Counted from the first letter of the stretch, positions 20,116 through 32,156 are shown. The stretch: DNA of 64,000 nt from Diphasiastrum complanatum (GCA_029204225.1 CM055112.1:22758578-22822577); one strand, 5' to 3'. Notes: generated from the letters alone by a model not told the origin. Program-made: numbers and translations.

Positions 20116-23100
20116 TCCCCTCTCACTCCACGCGGCCCCCTCCGGCGCCGCCCCTGCTGACGTCACTCATAAATAATCTAGGACCATTCCCCCTCCTCCC
20201 TTGTCGGCGCGCTCACAGTCCACGCTGCCTGAACATAATATTCCATGAAAATACCATTGGAATATTACTAGCCCAGCATCATGCGGCCCTCCTCATTCCA
20301 AGAATATACCTTCTGGATTCTTCACTCCAGAGCTGTGCCGTGAAAATATATTTCTTCCGATTTTGTCCAAATCTTTTAACGATCCGTGTTTCTTCCTCGA
20401 GCACATGGGAGATTCATCCAAATAACCGACAAAAATAAAATATTGTCAAATTTCAGGATTTTTATGGCTTCATTTTTTTCCATGGTCCAATGCTCCAATG
20501 AGACCAATTTTTTTTTTAAGTAAAGGCCCCTTTCTAAGTTTGTTAATTCCCCTGTCTTCGTGTAGTCTTAACTTTTGCGTTTGACGTCGGAATTCAGTGA
20601 TGTTAAAACAAAAATTGCTCAGTTCATTGTAATGAGTACAGTGATCAAAGTTTTTGTCATCATTACTTATTTTTTGTTTTTATTTTTAGAACCCCTTTTT
20701 CTTAAGTTGTTCACATTTTATTTTGCTCTACTCTTTAAACCCTCGTATCTTTTCCGTTTGACCTCATGTTTCAACGAAGTAAAAAGCAATATTTATCATT
20801 ACGTCGAGCTTGACATGATAGCAGTGGTATAAAAGCCAAAATCGATCAATGAAACAAAGTTGACATTTTTGCCAAATTTAGCTATTGTGTTCCCTAAATC
20901 TTGCAGGTTACATTCTTCGAGGACTTAGAATTTTGGGACGGTGGAGAAGAGCAAATTGTCCTAAGTTCTTTTCACTTCATTCAGTTTTGTGGACTTATAA
21001 CTCACACATTGCCTGTCACTATACCATGGACACTGATAATGAATATATGTTCAATTATGAGGATCAATGGGACAGGAATGATTATGAGTACACTTTGATT
21101 AAGTAAATTGAGTAGTCTACTAGGGAAATTTGTGAGCTCTCTACATTATATGAGAGGCTCATTTGTGTATATTTTATATTCAGCGATTTGGAAGCTCGTT
21201 GAAACTTATTTGTGAGAGGTGATTCCATTTACAAAGTGCTTGGTTGCCATAACTAGATAGTGGAAACTTTTTGTATTAATGTATTAGGTTGATTTGAGGC
21301 TCCCATGACCTAATACGTGTTTATGAGATTTAGATCCATTGCTTTACAAAGTTTACATGTGTTTGATTCAATCTTCATGTAATTTTATTTGCTTTGCTAT
21401 ATGAAAGTGGTCTTGTGTAACATTGTCTAGATTTTGTTATGTATAATCACATCGGACAAAGATCCTTTGATATGTTATTGATCTAAATCACATATATTCA
21501 TAGACATGTTGGAGATTTACCCCTTGTAAAATCTCATTTTTATGGAACGATTTTATGAAGATCTTGTGTGACATATCCTTTCATAATCAATCATAATGGA
21601 TGTTGCCACAAGCTTCTATCTGATAGATCATTCTGTAATCACCCATAATCAATGCTATTGAGAGCTTGTATGTGAAACAGATTCTTTCGTAATCAATCAA
21701 ATACATCCTACAGCGAGCTTACACATGATGGGTCTTTTCATAAGAAAGCCCTAACGAACCACACTATGAGCTTCAATGCTACAGACAAACAAGCGTGAAA
21801 ACAATTGCAGAACACGCTTCTCTCTTTCAAAGATTTCTTCTAAACTGTCATTGTACATTTGTAAACTAAGCTTAATGATTAATGTACAAGAGTCTTTAAG
21901 ATGCTTATAAATACAACATGCTTGCTACCAAAATAGCAAAACAACGAATGAATTCATTGGTACTTTAGAAGAAAAAAAAATCATGATCTAGGAGTGAGTA
22001 GAAGATCACAAATGTAGGGAAATGGCGTATTTGCAATGTGTGCCCTCGATATAACGTATCAAGCTTTAGGTGATAGTTTATGCTATATGCAGCTAAGCTT
22101 GATTGTTCGAAGAAATCACAAAGATAGCACACAATTTCTGACACATTGTTTTTGCGAATGATAACTTTGAAATTTTCTTAAAAAATATATTGCAAATTTT
22201 GAAATCCTACGTATTTCGAAAGTAGGAGATTTCAAAGTTTTTTGAGTTTTCAACATGCTTTCTAACATTAATTTTTTAGTTTGATAGTTATTTTAAAAAA
22301 TTAGATATTAAATTTGTTTGTATTCCAATTTCATATTTTATGCAATTCTCAAAATAATCATTTTTGAGTATTCTATAATATTTAGATATTAAATTTGTTT
22401 ATGCCATCTCATCCATTTCATAATATTTAGATATTAGATTTGTTTGTATTCCAATTTGTTTATGCCATCTCATCCATTCTAATTGTCCTATTTTTGAATT
22501 TCGTGGGAGCAAATTGTGTTTGTAATTATTCAATTTGTAGTTGGAGACATAAGCATATATCTATGTACAACATTTTGGAGTGCACTCATTTAGAGACAAC
22601 TATACATGATACTTTATGGTTTGAAATATGGAGTTCGGTTGGCATATAACACAGAAAATTGTAGCAAAAGAATTAGCTCACAATACATGAAAATACATTA
22701 TCTCAAGCTTGTGAATATTCTATTGCATTCACAAAAACTAGGCTATGGATGGAGTAACTATAACAACTTGCTTGATACTTAATGGATACTTCGTGACTAT
22801 TTTGCCCATCTTTTGAACAAATCAAAAAGTAAAATAGTCATCTGTTTTTTTTCAAAAAAAGTTTGGTGCGCTTTCCATCCTACACGCAGTCAGGCATTAG
22901 GTTGCCACATGGCAATTTTTACTGGGCGAAAAAATTTGAAGTGCTCATTATGCTTCATAGAGGACATGTGAAAAAAGTCAAAATATCCCTTACGCAATGG
23001 AAGGCATCGGGCACAGGCCATTTTGCCTAGTTCGACTTTCCAAAAAATTCTAGGCTCAGCCCCTGGCCCAAAATTTATTGAAACCCTTACCGAGCGGAAT

Positions 23101-23194
23101 GGCATGTGCCCGCCCCTTCCATAGTACATAGTGCCTCTAGCAACACTAGTGCCATGTCCCTCATCCAGTGAACTTAATTAGCCAATTACCTTAG
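20116..23194. other. No recognisable gene
   Basis: Short frames exist (20575-20832, membrane-like; 20885-21106) but none can be assigned, and the membrane-like one simply reflects T-rich DNA. The sequence AGATTAGATATTTTG-like recurs around 22300-22450 as a local AT-rich duplication (TTAGATATTAAATTTGTTT twice). No RNA gene is evident. Confidence 0.45.
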
Positions 23195-23649
23195 ATCAAG
23201 GCTCCAGACATGAGGGTCCAGACATGAGGGTCCGAGCCGGACGCGGCCTTTTTGCGTCTGCGTCCGACGCCCAGACCCGGCCACGTCCGACGAGGGGTCG
23301 GACGCGTCCCAAAAAAAAAATTTAAATTTTTTTCTAGATGCAGACACGCCCGGGCCCTGGACGCGTTTTTTTATTTTAAAAAAAATAAAGGCCCGCGGGC
23401 AACACCCCCCCTGATAGCATTTCATAAACACATACATTACATTGCAATACACCAGGCACGCGTTGACAAAAAACATACCGTACATCAATTCATCAGATGT
23501 ATCAAAATAACAATACGTATTCCCACCATATACGGCTGGGGCTGTTCTTTACACTATGTTAGACACTAAATGCTGTCTCATCTACTGCCAAAAAAAATAC
23601 ATAACAATAGTCAGCCACATACGGCTAGACCCCTCTATTCTAAACATTC

Positions 23650-23996
23650 TTATGAATCCTCCACTGACTCCTCGCCCTCGTCAGGTGCATTGTTTTGTCG
23701 CTCTCGCTCTGCCTCCCAATTAGCCTGACGGCGGGCCGCCCTTTTCCAGACCATGATGAGTTGCCATCGTGTGAAGTTCATTCCAATCTGCTCATCCAAA
23801 TCCAGCTCGGCAGCGGGGGCAGAGGCCACAGCGGGGACGGGTGGCTCCGGTTCCGGATTTCTCTGCCGAGTCTGTCGCAACATCTCTGCAATGTCTGCCT
23901 CTTACTTTCAATGCCTTTCGTTGTGCCTTCGGACATCTTCCTCGAGCTTCCTCTTAGATTCGCCCTCGGGCTTCAGTGGCATGTGCTCCGCCATCT
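23650..23996 (-). pseudogene. Unidentified C-terminal coding fragment interrupted by a copia LTR
   Basis: From the copia boundary the minus strand reads MAEHMPLKPEGESKRKLEED and VRRHNERH, two stops, then MLRQTRQRNPEPEPPVPAVA, then LDEQIGMNFTRWQLIMVWKR and an acidic end (EGEESVEDS, stop at 23650). It is a charged, partly helical, Pro/Ala-linked tail with higher GC than its surroundings. It looks like a real former coding end, perhaps of the DNA element whose ends flank it. I do not recognise the family. Confidence 0.4.
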
Positions 23997-25105
23997 TGTG
24001 GTGGCAGGAAGCACTGATATCACTCTATGGGCGGAAATAGATATCAGCACTAATACCACTGCTAGAAGAAAAACAAATTGTTATAACCAAGATCATGGAT
24101 TACTAGGAGAATGGAGTTACGAGCAGTTCTTTGTGTGTGAAATCAGATTATCAGTGTAGGAGTCATAGACTGCCGTGAAAGAAAGATTGCAAAAACCATT
24201 AGGCGTCTGAGACAGCCATGCAATCCTCTAATACTGATAACCTAATTTCAAGAGAATGTAAAATCAATAAGGCGTCATAGACAACCATACAATTCTATGA
24301 TAATGGTGTTTGTGTAAAAGGGAGTGAGAGTTATCATTCAACAAGATGCAACGAAGTAGAATAATAGCGATCTGTATAATGAAAGGTCGTGAAAACAACA
24401 AGACCACAATACAATTGCGCTGATAAGCGTGTGGTCCTACTTACAGATCTAAGAATAATTGCTAAAGTTCTAAATTCTGTCTCTCTATAATCACTAACTC
24501 TAAGGAGTTAGCTACTGGTAAGATTGCGCTCTCTGCTATCTGATCTCACGTATTCACCTTATCCCACCTCTCTATATTTTCAATCGCTCAGTTACATGTA
24601 TATATATCAGCTGAAAATCTCGTACTAACTTAACTTTACAATTACAAGATTGATAACAGCTGTCAAAGTGATCAGGGGATTGGATCATTGATGGAGCGTG
24701 AAGGTTTCCTGGTCTGATAGCGAAATGGAGCGTAAATTTCTACAGACTGGAAATGCGACACCCTTTGGCCTTTTGGCCTTTGCCTTTACTTGAGGGCAGC
24801 CTCTGAGATTTGTAAGACACCTTTGGGATTCTGTCTTTACCTGTAAGACACCTTCGGCTTTTGTAGAGCAAGTGTCGCATTTTTTGCCCTAATTGTCGGC
24901 TGTCAAAAACCCCGTGTAAAAACACAGTGTGGGATTTTCGCATTCTTTTTTGGCTGGGGAAAAAACAGATTGTAGCGACAATTAGTGTAAAAATACAGAC
25001 TGTTTGAAAACAGTCCATTTTCTATAGGTTACATTTGAGAGAGTTAATATCTGGAGAACAAAGGAGGGCTGTTGGAATGAGTAGGAGGTATATTAAATTC
25101 CAACA
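23997..25105 (-). repeat. 3' LTR of the minus-strand copia element
   Basis: 1109 bp, beginning on the minus strand with TGTTGGAATTTAATATACC directly after a purine tract and ending at the CA opposite 23997. The start of the LTR folds back on itself (TTGGAAT and ATTCCAA at 25074-25104). Its inner-end 210 bp are repeated at 27585-27795. Confidence 0.75.
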
Positions 25106-25269
25106 CTCGCCCTTAAGCTTTCTACTATGAATCTAGTCTGCAATTGAGATTTAACATACCTACTAACGTAGAATGCTTACCTCTAGACAATGGCTTTGTC
25201 AAAATATCAGCCAACATATTATCTGTATGACAGTAACTTAGTACAACATCTTTATTCAAAACTTTCTCT

Positions 25270-25700
25270 TTAAGAAAATAAAATTGAACTTCTATATGCT
25301 TGGTTCAATAATGAGTTCATGAGTTCAGAGATAGAGCTATGCCCGCGCTGGAGTATTGTTGGACTGATCTGTGAGAAATGCAAATCCTGCAGCAGTCTCC
25401 TCAGCCAGATTATCTCCTTCACTGCTGATGTAGCTGCAACATATTCGAATTCTGTAGAGGACAGAGAAATGCATTTTTGCTTTTTGCTGTTCCATGAGAT
25501 GGGTCCTCCTGCAAGGAAACAAATGTAGCTTGATGTGGATTTTCTGGTATGCACGTCTCTAGCCCAATCTAAATATGAATAAGTGGTCAATGTGAGTGCA
25601 ACTTCTGTATTGCCATTATAGCTCAAAGCATAGTGTTGTGTAGCTTGAATGTACCTCAGTATTCTTTGCAGAGCTTTCCAGTGTTATAGGCCTAGATTGG
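25270..25700 (-). pseudogene. copia RNase H fragment
   Basis: The minus strand reads YSYLDWARDVHTRKSTSSYI then CFLAGGPISWNSKKQKCISL then SSTEFEYVAATSAVKEIIWL. This is the standard copia RNase H core: D-W-A at the first acidic site, STEAEY-like SSTEFEY, and EIIWLR. The C-terminal DN-x-SA and HSRTKH parts are replaced or frameshifted after LLQDLHF. Confidence 0.8.
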
Positions 25701-25738
25701 ACATGTACTGAGACAATGTGCTTACTGCATATGCTAGA

Positions 25739-26540
25739 TCAAGTCGTGTGCAGATCATAGAATACATAATTGATCCTATGACAGACAGATAAGGATACCT
25801 GCACATTTCTTGCTGATCTACTTGAGTTTTGGGACACGTCTTTGGACAACTTAGCTCCTGAATCCATAGGTGTGTCTATGGGCTTGCAATCCTTCATGCC
25901 ATATTTGCGAAATACGTTAGTCAGGTAGGATTCTTGGCTTATAGTTATTCTTTTGCTTGCGCAATCTCTGTTGATCTCCATACCAAGAAAGTAATGGACT
26001 GGGCCTAAATCAGTCATCTCAAACTCTGATGAAATCAGAGATCTGGTTTCATGTAATAAGTGATTTGAATTGCTGAAAATTATAGAATCATCAATGTATA
26101 ATACTATTATGACATAGCTTGACCCTTTACGCCTGAGATATACATTGCAGTCCGCAGAGCAAGAAGAAAAATTGTGCTGCAACAAGAAGTGATTAATTAT
26201 GTCATACCAGGCTCGGGGAGCTTGCTTAAGACCATATAAAACCTTATGCAATTTACATACCAGATGCTCCTTGCCTTGAAGGACGTAACCTTCTGGTTGA
26301 TAGATGAATATATCTTCTTGTATAAATCCAGATGGATGTCGTTTGGACATCCATCTGGTGAATGTCCAGATCTTTTGCAGCAGCTATAGCCAGTAAGGTA
26401 CGAATAGATTGATGTTTTACCACTGGACTAAAGGTCTCAGTGTAGTCTATCCCATATACTTGTTCAAAGCCTTTAACCACCAGTCTAGCTTTTCATTTGG
26501 ATATGGATCCATCTGGCTTAAGCTTCAGCTTAAAGTCATG
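25739..26540 (-). pseudogene. copia reverse transcriptase, two frames
   Basis: Reading minus from 26535: KLKPDGSISK, a stop, then [38 protein letters not shown], then a short deletion and frame change at about 26340. The second frame gives [34 protein letters not shown] and the catalytic VLYIDDSIIF (YIDD intact). It runs through MTDLGPVHYFLGMEINRDCA to KDCKPIDTPMD. This is RT of the Tnt1/Tork-like copia type. A segment normally encoding AFLNGDLEE is missing at the frame change. Confidence 0.85.
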
Positions 26541-26604
26541 TGCTGAGAGGCACCTGAATCGAGATACCATTGATGGGCATCTCTGTTGGGTTGATCTTGT
26601 ACCA

Positions 26605-27320
26605 TCAGCGCTCTCTCAACTTCTTGCGAGTCTCTGACTGTGTCAGAGTTGTTTTGTTGCTGCTGCTGCATCTTCTTTCTGGCTTCATTATGCTGGAGGA
26701 CGTGACAGTCCTTGATATCATGGTTGGTTCTTTTGCAGTACCTACAAAATAGCTTGGTCTTGGACGATGATTGGTTGTGCTGTTGTTGTGTTGTGAAGCT
26801 GCTGGCTGTTCTGCCTTTGTCTTCTTGTCCTTGAAGTCCTTCTTCTTCTTGGACTGCTGCTTGGTTGAGTAGAGTGAGTAAAGTGCCATGGATTTGCTAC
26901 TCATTGACGTGGACAAACTTTTCCTCCTTACTTCTTCCTGCAATAGACTTGCTATCAAGTTTTGTAGAGACAACGCAGGAGTGTTGCTAAAAAGCAGCAC
27001 TAAATTGTCATAGGAGGATGGAAGACTGGCAAGAAGAGACATGGTAGAGTCTTTTTCTGATATAGGTGATCCTATTGCAGCCAGTTGGTTTAGCAACTGT
27101 TTGAACTCGTTCAGATGGCCGCTTAATGAGGTGACTTCGCTCATTCTGAGTGTCATCATCTTCTTCCTCAAGAAGAGACGAGTGGATACATCTGAGCTCT
27201 CGTAGATGATTGTAAAGATATTCCACGTTTCTTTGGAGATGGTGTTGTTGGACACGTGAGCAATCTAAGTGTCTTTCATATTCAAGGATACAATGGCAAG
27301 TGCTTTGCCATCCTTTGCTT
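26605..27320 (-). pseudogene. copia gag (UBN2-type) with zinc-knuckle region
   Basis: A 216-codon frame runs from 27255: STRLFLRKKMMTLRMSEVTS, LNEFKQLLNQLAAIGSPI, LLASLPSSYDNLVLLFSNT, then the basic stretch STKQQSKKKKDFKDKKTKA. The knuckle region is read best in a neighbouring frame, with YCKRTNHDIKDC at about 26700-26740. The N-terminal part is displaced to another frame before 27255. Typical copia gag length would be about 300 residues. Confidence 0.75.
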
Positions 27321-27567
27321 CCCATGCTGAAAGCAATTCAGGTTATATCGACTTGGGTATTGAACCATTTACGTACCCCCATAACTCTTTTTTCAATCAA
27401 GATCATTCTCATTTTGAACTTCCACATCTCCGTTGAGTTTGTTGATCAAGCGAATTTATGAGGTTGAACCTTCCATAGCGATCGTGTAGCAGAGATGAGA
27501 CACAAACAAAAAGAACAAATCTATAGGATTAGAATAAGTCCTAGACTCTAGTAATCCAATGAACCTT

Positions 27568-27581
27568 GGCTCTGATACCAC
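27568..27581 (-). promoter_or_regulatory. Primer-binding site, initiator tRNA-Met
   Basis: The plus-strand GGCTCTGATACCAC reads GTGGTATCAGAGCC on the minus strand, complementary to initiator tRNA-Met, three bases from the 5' LTR end at 27585. Confidence 0.85.
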
Positions 27582-27795
27582 TTTTGTGGTGGCAAGAAGC
27601 ACTGATATCACTCTATAGGAAAAAAGTAGATATCAGCACTAATACCACTGCTAGAAAAAAAACAAATTGTTATAACCAAAATCATGGATTATTAAGAGAA
27701 TGGAATTACAAGCAATTCTTTGTGTGTGAAATCAAATTATCAGTGTAGGAGTCATAGACTGCCGGTGAAAGAAAGATTCCAAAAACAATTATGCC

Positions 27796-29432
27796 CCGTG
27801 GTCCGCTCTCCCACAGTGCCCATGTGACATTGTACCTACCCCGATTTGTTGCCCATGTGACGTTGTACCTCCCAAAACCCTAAACCTATCTCTCTCTCCT
27901 TAACGAATCTATATTATACTATTATATAAATACAGGTAAACGATGCGCTTTTCGGATGAACCTCAACAACTTACTAATTACTTATGCTCCACAGTGTCAT
28001 TCAGCACATGAAAGTTCAAGACCTAGACAGTACCATCTCATCACCCTAAACCCTAAACCTATTTCATCACATAGGTCCTATGTGATGAGATAGCGAGGGC
28101 ACGAGACAGTTTTGGAGACTCAAAAAATATAAATTGTTGCTCTTTCGTGTCCGACTACAGAGATATCAAACATGGGAAGCATGGGGACAATGGTTAGATT
28201 TGTTGCAAAAAAATTTGAATACCGTTTTCCTATTTTTAAGCAGAGGGGGCAAGTGGGTGCCAAACACCCTCTAATAAATTGTTTTTATTTCGCTTTGGAG
28301 ATGTGGAATAGCGAGGGCAAAGGCCTGTATTTTTTTTTTTGAAAATGGAAGAGTGCGTCCGAACACGAACACACTCCTGAGGCGTCCACGTCCAGACGCA
28401 AACGCGCGTCTGCGTCCAAACCCCGCTTCCTTAGGATGAAGCATAACCTAGTAAGGGTTACAGTATTAATAGCTGTCGTTGGCTATCCACAGAATGGCAA
28501 AAACCAAAAAAAAAAATATTAAATATCTAACATTATTGTGAAAGCAAATAGATTTGAAAATCAAGCTCAACTTAAAAGGATTCATTGACCATTTGTCTAA
28601 AAGAGAGAAAAACTATAGTAAAAAACTCAAAGATAAAAATGTGTGAATTTCATACATTTAAATCAATGGTTCAAATACCCCAACTTCAAAACTAGTTGGG
28701 CAATCTATGTAAGGTGACAAAACACACTCAAGTGACGACCTCTTTACTACCACCTATCCATAAGTCATTCATCAACTCACCCCTCGTGCATCAAAGTTGT
28801 CAACACCAACCAGCTTGATCACTCCAATAATAACCGACATCTCATGCCACCAATCATCTAGCTCAACTCTCAATATCTATCTAGTATCAACGTATCAACT
28901 CTTGACAAGACAAAATGAATAGTAAATATGGATAGTCTTTATGTACATTATTCAAGTGTTTCACACCTCAATCAAGATCATTACTTAATTTTCTACACGA
29001 GCTCTTGCAATACTTGCATTTGACATTCTAAACAATGTCACACTCTGGCATTATGTCTTTTGTGAGTGCGTCACCTCAAGGCATTCTGTTATGTACCATA
29101 ACATTTTTGTTGAACTAGCTAGGTGTGTCAGATTTAAAATACAATTTGAAATACTTGGTGGGTACAAAGTATATCAAGAGAGTTTATGTTGAATCCACCT
29201 GTGAGCTTATTATTCATGTATCTATGTTTTGTAGTGAAATACAATACTAACATACAGTGCAAGTTGTAACAGCCAGTAAAACTTAAAAATCTGTAACAGG
29301 CCATAAGTGACAGGTACGTAGTACATAGCACCTAGAAGTGAACATTATTCATTTATTGATGCTACGTACCACATGCATGCAGTCACATCCAAAATGGGTA
29401 CTAGGTATTGGAGTAAAAGCGATATATATTGC
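27796..29432. other. No recognisable gene; CCCTAAACCC patches and transposon right end
   Basis: 27796-28432 is the right part of the candidate DNA element. It has two short ACCCTAAACC patches (near 27878 and 28045) and a foldback CACATAGGTCCTATGTGATG at about 28067-28090. 28433-29432 is AT-rich with no supported feature. Confidence 0.4.
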
Positions 29433-30024
29433 ATGCAATAACAACGATTGTCTCTTTGATGGTGACAAGGAGTACCTGCTCTAATCTTTCCAATTTATTT
29501 TTTTCTCTAATCAAAGTTCAAACATGTCTGGTCTCAATCTTCAGCCTGTTGTGGCATAGCCTGTGAAGTATCAACAAGATCCAGATTTCATGCTGAGAAA
29601 TATCTCTGCTCATGTTGATTCTGGGCTCATCCGATGACAAATTTTATGGGTATCACGAGTAAAATATCTGCTGGATGCAGGATAATTGCTGGACTGGTTG
29701 AAAGGTTATTGTTTCGAGCTAGCTAACTAGCTTAATCATTGAATTTTTCTTCGCCAAGCTCAAGACCATCCTTGAAGAAAAACACTATTGCACGCAATAA
29801 CAAGAATCTGATCTTTGTTGGCGAGAAACAAATCTCGTAGACTAATCTAAATCTACTTTTATCATTTTTGTTTTCTCTAGATCGGATTTAGTTTTTATTC
29901 TCATCTCATCGTACAATGATAAATTTATGGGTACGATGAGTAAAGAAGCTGTATGATTGCTGGAATTCAGAATGCTTATTGTGGCGAGCTAGCTAACTAG
30001 CTTATTCCTGGACTTTAATTTCTA
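29433..30024 (-). repeat. Duplicated 3' flank of the GDSL gene
   Basis: 29433-29765 and 29789-30024 are diverged copies of one sequence. They share TTGCATGCAATAACAA (TTGCACGCAATAACAA in the second), AATTTTATGGGTA...GAGTAAA, and CGAGCTAGCTAACTAGCTTA. Both end at CAAGCTCAAG. In the inner copy this adjoins the stop codon of the GDSL gene; in the outer copy the equivalent TCTTGAGCTTG is preceded by a few bases resembling its last codons. It is the 3' untranslated remnant of a lost tandem GDSL copy. Confidence 0.65.
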
Positions 30025-30030
30025 TCAAGC

Positions 30031-31780
30031 TCAAGAAAGTAGTTCTTTCACCGCTTGAGGGAAAACGCTTTTTGCAATGATGCTGTTCGTGTAATCAGAG
30101 GGATGGAAGCTGTCCCAGAAGACGTAAGAAGAGGCATTGGAACAGGTGCCAGGCGTTAATTGATTGCATAGGATGGCCACTGCAAGTTTTCCCACTCCAC
30201 AGCAACTCTTTAATGTGTAACTGAAACCTGCCACGCACAATGCTAATTTCAAGGTTAAGACGAGTATTACTCCATAAAATCTATTCCTTCTAAATTAATC
30301 GCTTCTGTTGTTTGCACTTTGCAAGTGATTTCGCCATTTCGTGTGAAATAAAAATATAGAAGAGCTAGTAGTATGAATTACTGCTTCTGCAGTACTTCTT
30401 ACCATATTCACGGGGTTCGCTGATTACATTCTGTAGAATCCGGTAGATGTCAAAAAACGCTATCCTCAAGTTTGGCAAGCTGTTTTTCAGCGTATTGGTA
30501 GCCTCTTGAAGGTTCTGATTGAAGGAGAAAGCTTGCTCGTTCTGAAATTCAATGCATTTCAATTCACCTTTTCCATATAGAGTAATCTGGGAAGGAAGAC
30601 AGCCTAAAGGAGGAAGAGAAACCACAGCAATCTTGCGAGCGCCTGATTTGTAGATCTCCTGATTTTAAGAAAAAACCGGATTTATGCAAAAGATGAAACT
30701 CGCAATCACGAATGAGGCTGGTAAGTGAGCAGACAAAACTAAATTACCTGCAAGCTTATTTGAATTACCTGGACGAAACTCTTGTAGGAGCTCAGCAGAA
30801 TAGCCTGATACTGATCAAGATTATACTGCTTCTGTAGGTCCAAATTAATATAGTAGTTATTAACGTAGTCGTTACTTCCTGTACTGAGAATGAACACGGC
30901 TTTTGAGATTATGGAGGACGCATTCTCTTTCCCGACAGTCTCTGACAGCGTCGAAAGATAGTCCTGGTACCACTTCAACTGTCCAGTGAGAGATACCACG
31001 TTCTGCAATGCCATACCGCTTTCGACGGTTAGCGCTGCTCAGCTTTTTCCATCAAAGTGTTACTCTAAGATGGATGTACCAGGTAGTTAGATCATAATCT
31101 GTTTTCAAATCTACTATTCCCCTAGAGCGATTATGATGATCTTGTTGCACACCTGAAAACATGCTAACAACTAATTAACCTATGCATACATTAAATGAAT
31201 TTGAATGTTATGTATTTCTCAGCAGCTTACAAAGTTCTCAGCGGTGCCATCGTAATAGCCAGATGCCGACGATGCAAAGCAGATGCCTTGGACAGTCTTC
31301 TCTCCCTTTGCTTCAGGATCTAAGTACGCTGGAGGGAAAGGAAGGCCTACTAAGGAAGCTGTTACAGAAGGAAAAAACCGAATTCCTCATTCGTCAATTT
31401 GCAACGAACAGAAAATAAGCTAATCACAGTGGACATGCAATTCTTTTCTCTTCCAAAATCGACGAATTCAAAAAAAGTTTGATCTAACTTGCAATAAAAA
31501 CGCAAGAGTACAGCTCACCGATGTAGTCTGTCACCAGCCGTCCATTACAAAATCTTCCGGTTGCTTTATCAGTATCAAAATCTCTTCCATACGGTGGAAA
31601 ATCACTTTTCACAACTGTTAGAAGATAGTTATTGTTTCCTGCATCAACCGTGGAGTCACCAAAGATTATAATCGATGGTACGAGCGGCCTTTTACTTGGA
31701 TTCAACCCATCTGTGATGCAGCTGAAACTTGCGATCAAAACAACACAAACAGTCCAATCATTAAAGCTTTTAGAATGCAT
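30031..31780 (-). CDS. GDSL esterase/lipase (SGNH hydrolase), five exons
   Basis: Predicted exons (minus): 31780-31519, 31349-31231, 31002-30769, 30658-30403, 30227-30031, all with GT-AG introns and compatible phases, giving 355 residues. The start is an N-terminal hydrophobic segment ([11 protein letters not shown]), consistent with a signal peptide and secretion. Block [13 protein letters not shown] carries the nucleophile Ser43. Block II is [10 protein letters not shown], where the usual Asn before FAS is Cys. Block [13 protein letters not shown] supplies Asn171. Block [10 protein letters not shown] supplies Asp329 and His332. Plant GDSL enzymes hydrolyse acyl esters of lipids, cutin precursors or similar; the substrate here is unknown. 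The join of exons 1 and 2 (DYI-VGLPFPP) is a few residues shorter than usual in the family. It looks intact. Confidence 0.88.
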
Positions 31781-31842
31781 TTTGGAGATCTATTGCTCGA
31801 AAGAATTTCGAGAAGGAAAAAACTTATCGGTCTGGATAGTGC

Positions 31843-31848
31843 TATATA
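31843..31848 (-). promoter_or_regulatory. Possible TATA box of the GDSL gene
   Basis: TATATA within GCTATATAGC, about 63 bp upstream of the start codon. It implies a short 5' leader. It is the best TATA-like site near the gene but is untested. Confidence 0.3.
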
Positions 31849-31966
31849 GCACCATATCCATTCAGCTAGAAATGCCACCAAGAAATAGAACAACAGACTG
31901 AGAGACCCCATGCAAGTTATGCAACTAGCAGTTACTCTCTGCTTCACAATAAAGAAGCTACGAACA

Positions 31967-32156
31967 AGTCTAGTAAGTCTGTCGGAGCCCAGGAGTCGCA
32001 CCACTCCTGTCCTACAAAGACCTGGGGGCTAGTCTATAAAGTCTGTGGGAGCTGCACCAGTGCTGAGTGTACCACTCTTGTCCTCCTACAAAGAACGGGG
32101 GGCTAGTCTATAAAGTCTGTGGGAGCTGCACTCTTGTCCTACACAGACCTGGGGAT
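31967..32156. repeat. Three tandem units upstream of the GDSL gene
   Basis: Units of 63, 73 and 54 bp (31967-32029, 32030-32102, 32103-32156), each starting TAGTCTATAAAGTCTG or close, continuing GGGAGCTGCAC, then TCTTGTCCTACAAAGACCTGG. They lie 190-380 bp upstream of the start codon, so they fall within the likely promoter region. Confidence 0.75.

Larger units (their letters stand above)
23997..27795 (-). mobile_element. Ty1/copia element, minus strand, internally deleted
   Basis: The 3' LTR is 23997-25105 (plus-strand TGTGGTGGCA to AATTCCAACA). A truncated 5' LTR (27585-27795) matches its first about 210 bp. The primer-binding site lies at 27568-27581. The interior (25106-27567) holds gag, part of RT and RNase H in the minus direction; protease and integrase are deleted near 26553-26605. 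A purine tract (AAGGGCGAG on the minus strand) sits just before the 3' LTR. Inserted into the coding fragment at 23650-23996. Confidence 0.85.
23195..28432 (-). mobile_element. Candidate DNA transposon shell with GCGTCTGCGTCC-rich ends
   Basis: Both ends carry short GC-rich blocks in opposite orientation. The left block (23225-23310) has GCGTCTGCGTCCGACGC; the right block (28355-28425) has CAGACGCAAACGCGCGTCTG. CCTTAG occurs just outside each end (23189-23194 and 28430-28435), a possible but imperfect duplication. Inside, a minus-strand coding end (23650-23996) is broken by a copia insertion. No transposase core is recognised and the terminal inverted repeats are not clean, so this is a proposal only. 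Confidence 0.3.

Noticed and set aside
20575..20832. Hydrophobic 85-codon frame suggesting a small membrane protein
   Set aside because: T-rich DNA gives Phe and Leu codons by composition alone; no start context, family or supporting splice sites.
23252..23569. Plus-strand frame through the GC-rich block
   Set aside because: Composition-driven; mirrored by an equally long minus-strand frame, neither protein-like.
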